Shown here piece after piece: positions 1 to 8,082 of a stretch of 64,000 nt of DNA. The notes below the pieces were generated by a model that was given only the letters and a program-made list of their open reading frames with translations, did not search any database and had not been told where the DNA came from. The stretch spans positions 62,001-126,000 of the forward strand of contig NZ_PDZL01000014.1 in the NCBI RefSeq assembly GCF_002735705.1, in the 5' to 3' direction. Source of the stretch: Janthinobacterium sp. BJB426. GTDB lineage: Bacteria; Pseudomonadota; Gammaproteobacteria; Burkholderiales; Burkholderiaceae_D. Made by a program: the position numbers and the translations under genes. Each line of letters opens with the position of its first letter. The stretch's first letter is position 1.

Positions 1-3000
1 GCCTGCCCGGCGGCTGGCAGGCGCCCGAAGCCCAGGCGCTGGCCGCGGCGCGCGCCACCATGGCCCTGCTGGAAGCGGCCCCGCTCGACGCGCGCCATTG
101 CAGCTATCTGGCCGGCTGCGCCGACACGCCGGTGGCGCTGCGCCTGCGCGACGGCGGCATCGAGACAGCCTGGTCGCCGGACGGCGATGGCCGCACGGCC
201 TGGCAAGGCGCGATGCCGGACGGCGTGGCGGCCTGCTACCTGCCGGTGGCGCATGGCGACCTACTGCTGCAAAGGGACTACTACCCGGCCATCGCACAGC
301 TGCTCGACAGCGGCCAGACCGCAGCCCTGCCGCGCCACCCGCCGCACGCGCCGGGCGGCGTACCGCCCCGCTTCCATCCGTATGCCGCCGACGCCACCCC
401 GCTGTACCCGCAAGCGCAGGAATTGCTCGACGCGGCCCTCGGCGCCGCCGGCCCCGCCAGCGCGCCCGAGCCCCGCGCGCCGCAGCTGAGCCTATCCCTC
501 ATCCACGGCAGCATGGCCTCGGCCGACGCGCCCGTCATGAGCGGCTGCTATGCGTATGAATCGCTGCGCGGCAGCATGAGTTTTCTCGACCGCCTGCTGG
601 CGGGCAAGCTGCAGGAAATCCACGCGCTGGGACGCTTTCCGCAGCGCCCCGACTCCGCCCTCGTGGTGCTGCAGCCCGATGCGGCGCGCCGGCCCGGCGG
701 CGCCATCGTCATCGGCCTGGGCGCGCTGGGCGAGCTGACGCCGGGCGAACTGGCGCGCGCCTTTGCCGGCGGCCTGCTCGAATACGCGTGCGTCTGCCTG
801 CAGGTGCGCGCCGCCGGCCATGTGGCCGCGCCGCCGATGGGAGAGCACGGCTTGCGCGTGGCCAGCCTGCTGTCCGGTTCCGGCTATGGCGGCCTGAGCA
901 TCGCCCTGTGCGCGCGCGCCCTGATCGACGGCGCGCGCAGCGCCAACCGGCGCCTGGAAGACGCGGGCATGGCGTGCCGCATCGGCCACATCGCCATCTA
1001 CGAACAGTCCGAGGCGCGCGCCATCGCCGCCGCCGTGGCCATCGAACAGATCATGGCCGAGGCGCGCTACCAGGGCAGCTTCACGTTCGAGCGGCGCATC
1101 CGCCACAGCCCCGGCGGCTACCGGCGCATCCTGCCCAGCCTGAGCGGCGACAACGGCTGGCGCCGCGTGCAGATCGTCGCCGCGGACCTTTCCGGCGCCT
1201 TGCGCTTCACCGTGCTGACGGACCGCGCGCACAACAGCGTCGACGAGGAGCCGAACCAGCGGCAAGCCGTCGATGGCCTGATCATGGATGCCACCGACAA
1301 CACCACCGACCAGCCGGGCCTGTCGCGCGCCCTGTACGAACTGATGCTGCCCAATGGCCTGAAGGCGGCCATCCCCGAGATGCGCGGCCTGATCCTGGCC
1401 GTCGACCAGAGCGCCGCCATCTATCCGTGGGAGCTGATGCGCGACGAGGCGGGCAGCGAGGAAAGTCCGCTGTCGACGCGCATCGGCATGGTGCGCCAGC
1501 TGGCCAGCCTGCGCGAACAGCCGCCCGCCGTCAGCCCGCCCAGCAACAGCGTGCTGGTGATCGGCGACACCGATTCCGGCCTGCCAGAGCTGCCCGCCGC
1601 GCAGGCCGAGGCGCAGGACGTGGCGCGCATGTTCGGCGCGTACGGCTACCAGGTACGCGAGCTGCTGCGCCCTCAGGCGCAGCGCGTGCTGGTACACCTG
1701 TTCGACGAACGCTATTTCGCCATCCACCTGGCCGGCCATGGCGAAGTGGCCGGCCCCGGCATCGCCCATACGGGCCTGGTGCTGGGACCGAAGACGCGGC
1801 TGACGGCGGCGCAGGTGGGTAAATTGAAGCGCGTGCCGCAATTCGTCTTCATCAATTGCTGCCACCTGGGCGACATGCGCCCGGACGCCATCGCACCGTG
1901 GTCGAAACTCGCCGCCAGCCTGGCCACGGCCTTCATTGAAATGGGCTCGCAGGCGGTGATCGCGGCCGGCTGGCGCATCGACGACCAGGCGGCCAGCATC
2001 TTCGCGCACAGCTTTTATCACGCCATGCTGAGCGGCGAATACTTCGGCGACGCCGTGCGCCTGGCGCGCGAAGCGGCCTACCTGCAGTTCCCCGCCTCGA
2101 ACACCTGGGGCGCCTACCAGGCGTATGGCGACGACCGCTACCGCTTTCCGAATACCCAGAGCCGGCCCTGGCAAGCGCCCGACTATCACTACCACGGCCA
2201 CTTGCTGGCCGACCTGGAAACCCTGCACGCGCGCCTGGCGGGCGCCGATCCTGCGCGCCGCGCGGCCATCGAGGAAAAGCTGGGCAGCATCGAGGAAGCC
2301 GTGCGCGCCCGCTTCTTCGGCTGCGCCGACATCCGCGAAAACATGGCCGCCGCGCGCGCCGGCCTCGGTGGCCTGGAAAACACCCTGCGCGCCATCGAAC
2401 ACTATCGGGCGGCGCACAGCGCGGCCGACGGCAAGGTGGGCTTGCGCGCGCTGGCGCACTGGGCGGAACTGGAAATACGCCAGGGCGCGGCCCTGTGCGG
2501 CCTCGATGCGGGCGCCGGCATCGAGGTGCCGGCCGTGCCCGACCCGGCGCAGGGACGCCAGTTGCTGCAGGATGGAAAACAGCATATCGATCTGCTGGTG
2601 GCGCTGGCGCCCACGGCGCAGCGCCTGGCCCTGCTGGGACGCTACTGGGCCTTGCAGGCGCGCCTGGCCTGCACCGAAGGAAGTTCGGGCGCGCCGGCAC
2701 TGCGCGCCATGACGGACGCCTGCCTGGCCGCGCTGGACGAAGCGCGGCGGCGCAGCGGCGTGGCCGACTGCGACCTGATTTTCCAGGTGCTGGCGGGCGC
2801 CCTGCTGCTGAAAGCCCATGGCGACAGCGGCGCCTGGCGCGCGCTCGATCCGCAACTGGGCGATTTGCTGCACGACGCCATCGCCTATGCGCGCCAGCGC
2901 CACGCGGACGAACACCGCGCCATCGACGCCGGCGCCCCCGTGCGCGCCGCCCTGCTGGCGGCCCTGTGGCAAGTACCGGAAGGCCAGCCCTTCGACGCGC

Positions 3001-3257
3001 CCGCGCGCGCCGCCTTCCTGGCCCTGTACCACGACGCCGTGCGGCGCCACGGCAGCATCGGCGAACCCGAAGCGATCACGGCGCCGCTGCGCTTCCTGCT
3101 CGAACTGCTGCCGCCCGACAGCGCGGACACCGGCTTGCGCAGCGCCGTGCAGGCGCTGGCCAGCCAGCTGCAGGCCTCACTGCCCGCTCTTAGCCAGGCA
3201 CCACGCCGTAATGGCGCGCATAGCGCTCATCCAGATTCGCCAGCGGCATCATCATGA
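1..3257 (+). CDS. Lipase-like / CHAT (caspase-like) fusion protein, 5' partial
   Basis: The frame is open from the left edge, so the ATG at 60 is probably internal and the N-terminus lies outside the window. Counting from that ATG, residues ~40-80 hold a GDG motif followed by AHGDLL, which resembles the C-terminal end of a lipase-type alpha/beta hydrolase (inference). A glycine-rich alpha/beta segment follows (~130-260). Residues ~480-720 look like a CHAT domain: His560 in LAGHGE and Cys600 in FINCC fit the caspase-type His/Cys dyad. The remaining ~340 residues are Ala/Leu-rich and helical, TPR-like. CHAT proteins are cysteine peptidases, often in bacterial defence or stress pathways; the substrate here is unknown. 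The last 68 bp overlap the convergent acyltransferase gene. Confidence 0.75.
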   Translation, partial: LPGGWQAPEAQALAAARATMALLEAAPLDARHCSYLAGCADTPVALRLRDGGIETAWSPDGDGRTAWQGAMPDGVAACYLPVAHGDLLLQRDYYPAIAQLLDSGQTAALPRHPPHAPGGVPPRFHPYAADATPLYPQAQELLDAALGAAGPASAPEPRAPQLSLSLIHGSMASADAPVMSGCYAYESLRGSMSFLDRLLAGKLQEIHALGRFPQRPDSALVVLQPDAARRPGGAIVIGLGALGELTPGELARAFAGGLLEYACVCLQVRAAGHVAAPPMGEHGLRVASLLSGSGYGGLSIALCARALIDGARSANRRLEDAGMACRIGHIAIYEQSEARAIAAAVAIEQIMAEARYQGSFTFERRIRHSPGGYRRILPSLSGDNGWRRVQIVAADLSGALRFTVLTDRAHNSVDEEPNQRQAVDGLIMDATDNTTDQPGLSRALYELMLPNGLKAAIPEMRGLILAVDQSAAIYPWELMRDEAGSEESPLSTRIGMVRQLASLREQPPAVSPPSNSVLVIGDTDSGLPELPAAQAEAQDVARMFGAYGYQVRELLRPQAQRVLVHLFDERYFAIHLAGHGEVAGPGIAHTGLVLGPKTRLTAAQVGKLKRVPQFVFINCCHLGDMRPDAIAPWSKLAASLATAFIEMGSQAVIAAGWRIDDQAASIFAHSFYHAMLSGEYFGDAVRLAREAAYLQFPASNTWGAYQAYGDDRYRFPNTQSRPWQAPDYHYHGHLLADLETLHARLAGADPARRAAIEEKLGSIEEAVRARFFGCADIRENMAAARAGLGGLENTLRAIEHYRAAHSAADGKVGLRALAHWAELEIRQGAALCGLDAGAGIEVPAVPDPAQGRQLLQDGKQHIDLLVALAPTAQRLALLGRYWALQARLACTEGSSGAPALRAMTDACLAALDEARRRSGVADCDLIFQVLAGALLLKAHGDSGAWRALDPQLGDLLHDAIAYARQRHADEHRAIDAGAPVRAALLAALWQVPEGQPFDAPARAAFLALYHDAVRRHGSIGEPEAITAPLRFLLELLPPDSADTGLRSAVQALASQLQASLPALSQAPRRNGAHSAHPDSPAASS

Positions 3258-3951
3258 ACATGTCGGCGCTTTCGAAATCAGGGTCCCAGGCCGGTTCGCC
3301 GCAAATCCAGGCGCCCGAACGCAGATAGCCCTTGATCAGCGGCGGCACTTGCGGCTTGTGCGCCGCTTCCACCTGATGGATGGGGAAAGGCAGGTGCGGC
3401 GTGACGCGGTATTCGCTTGGGGCCATGTGCTTTTCGGCCAGCGCCTGGTACACGGCGACGGCGTTATGCCCGCCATCGGCCAGGCTGATGCTGGCGCAGC
3501 CGACCAGGTAGTCGCAGCGCTCGCGGCGCATGTACTCGGCCAGGCCAGACCACAGCAGCATGATCACGCTGCCACCCCGGTATTTCGGGTGGATGCAGGC
3601 GCGGCCCGCTTCGACCATGCGTCCGCGCAGGTTCTTCAGGCGGCTCAGGTCGAACTCGTTTTCCGAATACAGCCGGCCGATCTTGGCCGCCTTGGCCGCG
3701 CTCAGCACGCGGTAGGTGCCCACCACTTTCAGGGTATCGGCATCGCGCACGATCAGGTGATCGCAGTGAGCGTCGAATTCATCGCTGTCGAGGCCATCGG
3801 CGTTGGCCAGCGACGTCAAGCCCATGGTTTCGATAAACACCTTGTAACGCAAACGCTGGACTTCGCGCACTTCCGCCGCGGTAGTGGCCTGGCTCAGCAC
3901 CAGTTGGACCGGACGGGCCTTGGCTTCGTTTGATGCGATTATGTTCTGCAT
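3190..3951 (-). CDS. olsB: Ornithine-acyl-ACP N-acyltransferase (OlsB-like, GNAT fold)
   Basis: This 253-residue protein matches the OlsB/hemolysin-like acyltransferase family, which transfers a 3-hydroxyacyl group from ACP to ornithine, the first step in phosphate-free ornithine lipids. Family features seen are RLRYKVF near residue 28, the AGRACIHPKYRGG acyl-donor segment near 115 and a SISLADGG stretch near 155. Length is close to that of stand-alone OlsB proteins; no olsA is adjacent. The gene diverges from the ydeP-like gene across a 144-bp spacer that holds a good PhoB-box match in the correct orientation. Its 3' end overlaps the CHAT gene by 68 bp. The family call is firm, the exact substrate is inferred. 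Confidence 0.75.
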   Translation of the reverse strand: MQNIIASNEAKARPVQLVLSQATTAAEVREVQRLRYKVFIETMGLTSLANADGLDSDEFDAHCDHLIVRDADTLKVVGTYRVLSAAKAAKIGRLYSENEFDLSRLKNLRGRMVEAGRACIHPKYRGGSVIMLLWSGLAEYMRRERCDYLVGCASISLADGGHNAVAVYQALAEKHMAPSEYRVTPHLPFPIHQVEAAHKPQVPPLIKGYLRSGAWICGEPAWDPDFESADMFMMMPLANLDERYARHYGVVPG

Positions 3952-3996
3952 GGTTTCATCCCTGTGATCAAGACGACTCCAGCGTACTTGTCTAAT

Positions 3997-4014
3997 ATGT
4001 CAGGAAAATGACAG
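3997..4014 (-). promoter_or_regulatory. Putative PhoB box upstream of olsB
   Basis: On the minus strand the site reads CTGTCATTTTCCTGACAT, two 7-bp units 11 bp apart. The first is a perfect CTGTCAT and the second has one mismatch. It ends 46 bp before the olsB start, with a possible -10 (TACGCT) about 10 bp further on, as in PhoB-activated promoters. Ornithine-lipid synthesis is known to be phosphate-regulated in rhizobia. The same spacer also has a GTCAT-N4-ATGAC inverted repeat at 4021-4034. Confidence 0.5.
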
Positions 4015-4095
4015 CCGAATGTCATTTCCATGACGCAAGTCAATGTCATTCGGGGATCGTGCATAATTACCACACTCGCCCAGCCGAAAGAGCCA

Positions 4096-6405
4096 ATGAA
4101 AGACCAGGACGCACCGCACATCACGCCCTATACCAAGCCTGCCGCCGGCTGGGATGCCTTGAAACACGTGGCCATCAGCCTGCGCCAGGAGCGCGTCGCG
4201 CCCGAGAACCTGAAGGCGCTGCTGGCGCAAAACCAGCCCGACGGTTTTGACTGTCCCGGCTGCGCCTGGCCCGACCGCAACCACGCTTCCACGTTTGCCT
4301 TTTGCGAAAACGGCGCCAAGGCCGTCGCCGCCGAAGCGACCAGCCGCCGCGCCGGCCCGGAGCTGTTTGCCAGCCATACCGTCACGCAGCTGCTGGAACA
4401 ATCGGACTACGCGCTCGAGCAGCACGGCCGCCTGACCGAACCGATGGTGTACCATCCTGCCAGCGACCGCTATGTGCCGATCGCCTGGGACGACGCCTAC
4501 GCCCTCGTGGGGCGCCACCTGCGCGCCCTGCCCGACCCGAACCAGGCCGCGTTCTATACGTCGGGCCGCGCCAGCAACGAAGCGGCCTTCTTGTACCAGC
4601 TGATGGCGCGCCTGTACGGCACCAATAACTTCCCCGACTGCTCCAACATGTGCCACGAGGCGACCAGCCGCGGCTTGCCGGCCACCGTCGGCATCGGCAA
4701 GGGCACGGTGACCCTGGCCGATTTCGAACTGGCCGACACCATCCTCATCTTCGGCCAGAATCCCGCCACCAACCACCCGCGCATGCTGGGCGAACTGCGC
4801 GACTGCGCGCGCCGCGGCGGCAGCATCGTCTCCATCAATCCCCTGCGCGAACGGGGCTTGCAGCGCTTCATGGATCCGCAAAGCGCGCTGGAAATGGCCA
4901 CCCTGGGCAGCACGCGCCTGGCCGGCCTTTTCGTGCAGCCCACCCTGGGCGGCGACTTCGCCCTGATCAAGGCCGTCGCCAAGAGGGTCGTCGAGCATGA
5001 CGATGCGGCGCAAGCGGCCGGCGAACCCGCCGTCATCGACCACGCCTTCATCTCGGAACACTGCAGCGGCTTCGACGCCTTCCGCGACGACCTGCGCACA
5101 GAGAATTGGCAACTGCTCGTGGCAGAATCGGGCGTGGCGCGCGCGCAGATCGAGGCATTGACGGACATTGTCGTCAGGGGCCAGCGCATCATCGCCACCT
5201 GGGGCATGGGCCTGACGCAGCACAAGCACAGCGTGGCGGCCATCCGCATGCTGTCGAACCTGATGATGCTGCGCGGGCAAATCGGCAAGCCCGGCGCCGG
5301 CTTATGCCCCGTGCGCGGCCACTCCAACGTGCAGGGCGACCGCACGGTGGGCATCGAGGAAAAGCCGACGGCGGCCTTCCTCGACCGCCTGGGCCAGGTG
5401 TATGGTTTCGCGCCGCCGCGCGCACACGGCCACGATGTGGTGGCCAGCATCGAAGCCATGCAGCGCGGCGACGTCAAGGTATTCATCGCGCTGGGCGGTA
5501 ATTTCGCCGCCGCCACGCCCGATACGCCGCTGACCTTTGCCGCCCTGCGCCAGTGCGCGCTGACGGTGCAGGTGGCCACCAAGCTCAATCGCAGCCACCT
5601 GGTCATCGGCAAGGAAGCCCTGCTGCTACCCACCCTGGGGCGCACGGAAATCGACCTGCAGCACGGCGTGGCGCAGGGCGTGACGGTGGAAGACTCGATG
5701 AGCATGGTGCATATCTCGTACGGCCGCAATGCGCCCGCTTCGCCGCAGCTGCGCTCGGAAGTGGCCATCGTGGCCGGCATGGCCGAAGCGACGGTGGGCA
5801 GCAGCCTGGTGGACTGGCGCGCGTATGCGGCAGACTATGCGCGTATCCGCGACGATATCGAAAAGGTATTCGACGATTTTTACGACTACAACGCCAGGGT
5901 GGCGCAGCCGGGCGGCTTTCATCTGACGGTGGCTTCGCGCGAACGCGTGTGGAAGACGGCCAGCGGCAAGGCCAGCTTCCTGGTCGCCCCGCTGCCGCTG
6001 GACACGCCGCTGCACCGCGCTAGAGCGCGCCACGGCGAACGCCTGATGGTGTTAATGAGCACGCGCTCGCACGACCAGTACAACACCACCATCTACGGCA
6101 TGGATGACCGCTACCGCGGCGTGTACGGCACGCGCAAGGTGGTCTTCGCCAACGCGGAAGATATCGCCATGCTGGGCTTTGCCGATGGCGAGCTGGTGGA
6201 CCTGATCGGCGCCTGGGACGATGGCGTGACGCGCCGCGCCGATGGCTTCCGGCTGGTGGCATACGATATCCCGCGCGGCTGCCTGGGCGCGTACTACCCC
6301 GAGACGAACGCGCTGGTACCGCTGGCCAGCACGGCCGACGGCGCCGGCACGCCGACGTCGAAATCCGTGCCCGTGCTGCTGCAACGCAGTGAAGTTAAAG
6401 CGTGA
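4096..6405 (+). CDS. FdhF/YdeP family molybdopterin oxidoreductase
   Basis: A 769-residue molybdenum/bis-MGD oxidoreductase of the YdeP branch of the formate dehydrogenase superfamily. The start at ATG 4096 is preceded by GAAAGAG; an upstream in-frame ATG at 4030 would add an implausible leader. Evidence: a short N-terminal CPGCAWPD cysteine motif, the YdeP hallmark GQNPATNHPRM near residue 215, and a C-terminal molybdopterin dinucleotide-binding domain (from ~residue 620, SHDQYNTT). The N-terminal Cys set is too small for a classical FdhF [4Fe-4S] site, as usual in YdeP. The physiological reaction is unsettled; E. coli YdeP is linked to acid resistance. It converges on and overlaps fdhD by 11 bp, fitting the need for FdhD in Mo-cofactor sulfuration. 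Confidence 0.85.
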   Translation: MKDQDAPHITPYTKPAAGWDALKHVAISLRQERVAPENLKALLAQNQPDGFDCPGCAWPDRNHASTFAFCENGAKAVAAEATSRRAGPELFASHTVTQLLEQSDYALEQHGRLTEPMVYHPASDRYVPIAWDDAYALVGRHLRALPDPNQAAFYTSGRASNEAAFLYQLMARLYGTNNFPDCSNMCHEATSRGLPATVGIGKGTVTLADFELADTILIFGQNPATNHPRMLGELRDCARRGGSIVSINPLRERGLQRFMDPQSALEMATLGSTRLAGLFVQPTLGGDFALIKAVAKRVVEHDDAAQAAGEPAVIDHAFISEHCSGFDAFRDDLRTENWQLLVAESGVARAQIEALTDIVVRGQRIIATWGMGLTQHKHSVAAIRMLSNLMMLRGQIGKPGAGLCPVRGHSNVQGDRTVGIEEKPTAAFLDRLGQVYGFAPPRAHGHDVVASIEAMQRGDVKVFIALGGNFAAATPDTPLTFAALRQCALTVQVATKLNRSHLVIGKEALLLPTLGRTEIDLQHGVAQGVTVEDSMSMVHISYGRNAPASPQLRSEVAIVAGMAEATVGSSLVDWRAYAADYARIRDDIEKVFDDFYDYNARVAQPGGFHLTVASRERVWKTASGKASFLVAPLPLDTPLHRARARHGERLMVLMSTRSHDQYNTTIYGMDDRYRGVYGTRKVVFANAEDIAMLGFADGELVDLIGAWDDGVTRRADGFRLVAYDIPRGCLGAYYPETNALVPLASTADGAGTPTSKSVPVLLQRSEVKA

Positions 6406-7222
6406 TGCCTGGCGTGTAATCGACGTAGGCATCCTGGCGGCAAAAGCCCACCAGCTTCATGCCCGCCTGCGTGGCGATGGAAATGGCCAACGAACTGGGG
6501 GCGGAAATCGTCGCCAACAACGGAATCTGCATGCGCGCCGCCTTGCGCGCCAGCTCGTAGCTACCGCGGCTGGACAGGAAGACGAAGCCGCGCCGCATGT
6601 CGATATCGTGCAGCGCAAGGTGGCCAATCAGTTTATCGAGACCGTTATGGCGGCCGACATCCTCGAACACGTGCACGATATCGCCATCGGGCGTGCACCA
6701 CGCGGCGGCATGCACGCCGCCCGTTTCCCGCATCAACGCCTGGTGTTCGCGCAGGCCTGCGGAGGCGCGCGCCAATGCGGCCGGCAGGTCGACGTGGATC
6801 AGGGACGGCGGCAGCGCTGTGGGCTGCAAGTCGAGCATGTCGATGCTGTCGATGCCGCACACGCCGCAGCCCGTGCGGCCCGTCAGCTGGCGGCGCCGGT
6901 CCTTCAGGCGCACGAAGTCTTCCTGGGCGATGCTCAACGCCACTTCGGCGGAATCTGCGCGCAGGAACACTTCGCAGTCAAAGATGGCATCTGCGGAAGC
7001 GACCACGCCCTCCGTCAACGCGAAGCCATAGGCAAATGCCTCCAGGTCGCGCGGGGTGGCCATCATGACGACGTGGGAAATGCCATTGAAGACCAGCGCG
7101 ACGGGGATTTCCTCGGCGACGTGGTCGATGGCTGGGGTAGAGACGCCCGCCTGGTGGCGGACGATGGCGCGCTCGACGAAGCCGGCGCGTTCGATATCTG
7201 TATCTTCTGACATGGCAACCAT
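6395..7222 (-). CDS. fdhD: Formate dehydrogenase accessory sulfurtransferase FdhD
   Basis: A 275-residue FdhD homologue, which passes sulfur from IscS to the molybdenum cofactor of formate dehydrogenase-type enzymes in the cytoplasm. The conserved loop GCGVCG near residue 140 holds the two transfer cysteines, and GRHNGLDK near 198 is also typical. Two starts are possible, ATG at 7222 or ATG at 7213 (MSED); neither has a strong Shine-Dalgarno sequence. It faces the YdeP-type oxidoreductase gene and shares 11 bp with it at the stop codons, the likely client relationship. The length is normal for the family. Confidence 0.92.
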   Translation of the reverse strand: MVAMSEDTDIERAGFVERAIVRHQAGVSTPAIDHVAEEIPVALVFNGISHVVMMATPRDLEAFAYGFALTEGVVASADAIFDCEVFLRADSAEVALSIAQEDFVRLKDRRRQLTGRTGCGVCGIDSIDMLDLQPTALPPSLIHVDLPAALARASAGLREHQALMRETGGVHAAAWCTPDGDIVHVFEDVGRHNGLDKLIGHLALHDIDMRRGFVFLSSRGSYELARKAARMQIPLLATISAPSSLAISIATQAGMKLVGFCRQDAYVDYTPGITL

Positions 7223-7263
7223 GGGGGAACTATCACAGGCCCCATGGTAAACCAGAACGGCCA

Positions 7264-7284
7264 GGCAGGGGTGCGGCCCCTGCC
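7264..7284 (-). terminator. GC-rich hairpin between the KPAA-repeat gene and fdhD
   Basis: GGCAGGGG and CCCCTGCC form a perfect 8-bp stem with a 5-nt loop, directly after the stop codon of the KPAA-repeat gene. No clear U-tract follows, so it may be a weak terminator or an mRNA-stabilising hairpin. Confidence 0.4.
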
Positions 7285-7291
7285 CGCGCCA

Positions 7292-7981
7292 TCAATCCTT
7301 CTTCGGACGGCCCGTTTTCAGCTGCGGCAAGCCGGCCAGCACGTTTTGCAGGGTGGCCAGGTCGATCTGGCTGATCAGCGCCACGCCGATGCGCAGCAAT
7401 TCGCTTTTCTTGATTTCGAAACCGGCCTTCAGGCAGGCTTTTTTCACCTGGCCCAGGACTTCGTATTCCGCTTCCGGCATGGTGAAGCTGTCGCGCACGA
7501 GTTTCGGCTTGCGGGCTTTTTCCTTGACGGCGGCGACCTTGGCGACCGGCGCTTTTTTCGCCGGCACAGGCTTGGCAGCCGCTTTGGCCACCGGTTTCGC
7601 TGGCGGTTTCGCTACCGGTTTGACGGCGGCTTTCGCTGCAGGCTTGGCGGCGGGCTTCGCGGCAACCTTGGCCGCTGGCTTGGCAACGGCTTTGGCGACG
7701 ACGGCCTTGGCCGCCGGCTTGGCGGCGGGCGCCTTGGCTGCGGCAGCTTTCGCTGCTATTGGTTTCGCTGCTACTGGTTTCGCCGCCACAGGCTTGGCGG
7801 CGACAGGCTTGACTGCGGCCGGTTTGGCGGCCACCGGCTTGGCCGCAGGCTTCACGGCTGGCTTGGCTGCAGGCTTGGCGGCTGGCGCGGCCTTGGCCGC
7901 TGCCGCATTGATCGAAGCGCTGGTGGGAAACATCGATACGGGTGCGCTGTCGGCTTTTTTCGCTGGGACGGTTTTGGTCAT
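7292..7981 (-). CDS. KPAA-repeat (histone H1/AlgP-like) protein with conserved C-terminal domain
   Basis: A 229-residue protein in two parts. Residues ~28-150 are a low-complexity tract of Lys-Pro-Ala-Ala type repeats (PVAAK, KPAAK), like the tails of histone H1-like and AlgP proteins that bind DNA non-specifically. Residues ~155-229 are a folded-looking domain with RDSFTMPEAEY, a Lys-rich helix and KKSELLRIG, ending in GRPKKD. No function is recognised with certainty; a nucleoid-associated or DNA-binding role is inferred from composition. The repeats are prone to length change by replication slippage. The gene stands alone, with an AT-rich promoter region and a palindrome upstream. Confidence 0.75.
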   Translation of the reverse strand: MTKTVPAKKADSAPVSMFPTSASINAAAAKAAPAAKPAAKPAVKPAAKPVAAKPAAVKPVAAKPVAAKPVAAKPIAAKAAAAKAPAAKPAAKAVVAKAVAKPAAKVAAKPAAKPAAKAAVKPVAKPPAKPVAKAAAKPVPAKKAPVAKVAAVKEKARKPKLVRDSFTMPEAEYEVLGQVKKACLKAGFEIKKSELLRIGVALISQIDLATLQNVLAGLPQLKTGRPKKD

Positions 7982-8008
7982 GGATTTTCCAATCTAGTAA
8001 ATAATATA

Positions 8009-8024
8009 AACAATATATACTGTT
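8009..8024. promoter_or_regulatory. AT-rich palindrome in the promoter region of the KPAA-repeat gene
   Basis: AACAATATATACTGTT is a 16-bp palindrome with one mismatched pair, inside a ~60-bp AT-rich island between ppx and the KPAA-repeat gene. It overlaps the likely -10 region (TATATT/TATATA) and could be an operator. This is inference from position and symmetry only. Confidence 0.3.
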
Positions 8025-8082
8025 TTTAAAAATATTGCTTGCTGCACATCAAGCCATGCGCACGGCATGGCGCAATGACCCA

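Noticed and set aside
492-3050. 852-residue open frame on the minus strand
   Set aside because: It is the antisense shadow of the CHAT gene, biased by high-GC third positions, with no recognisable motif.
4000-5280. 426-residue minus-strand frame
   Set aside because: Antisense to the YdeP-type gene, rich in Arg, Ala, His and Gln, with no domain.
7244-8029. Gly/Arg/Phe-rich open frame on the plus strand and a tandem repeat that looks CRISPR-like
   Set aside because: Both come from the KPAA codon repeats of the minus-strand gene; the repeat has no spacers.
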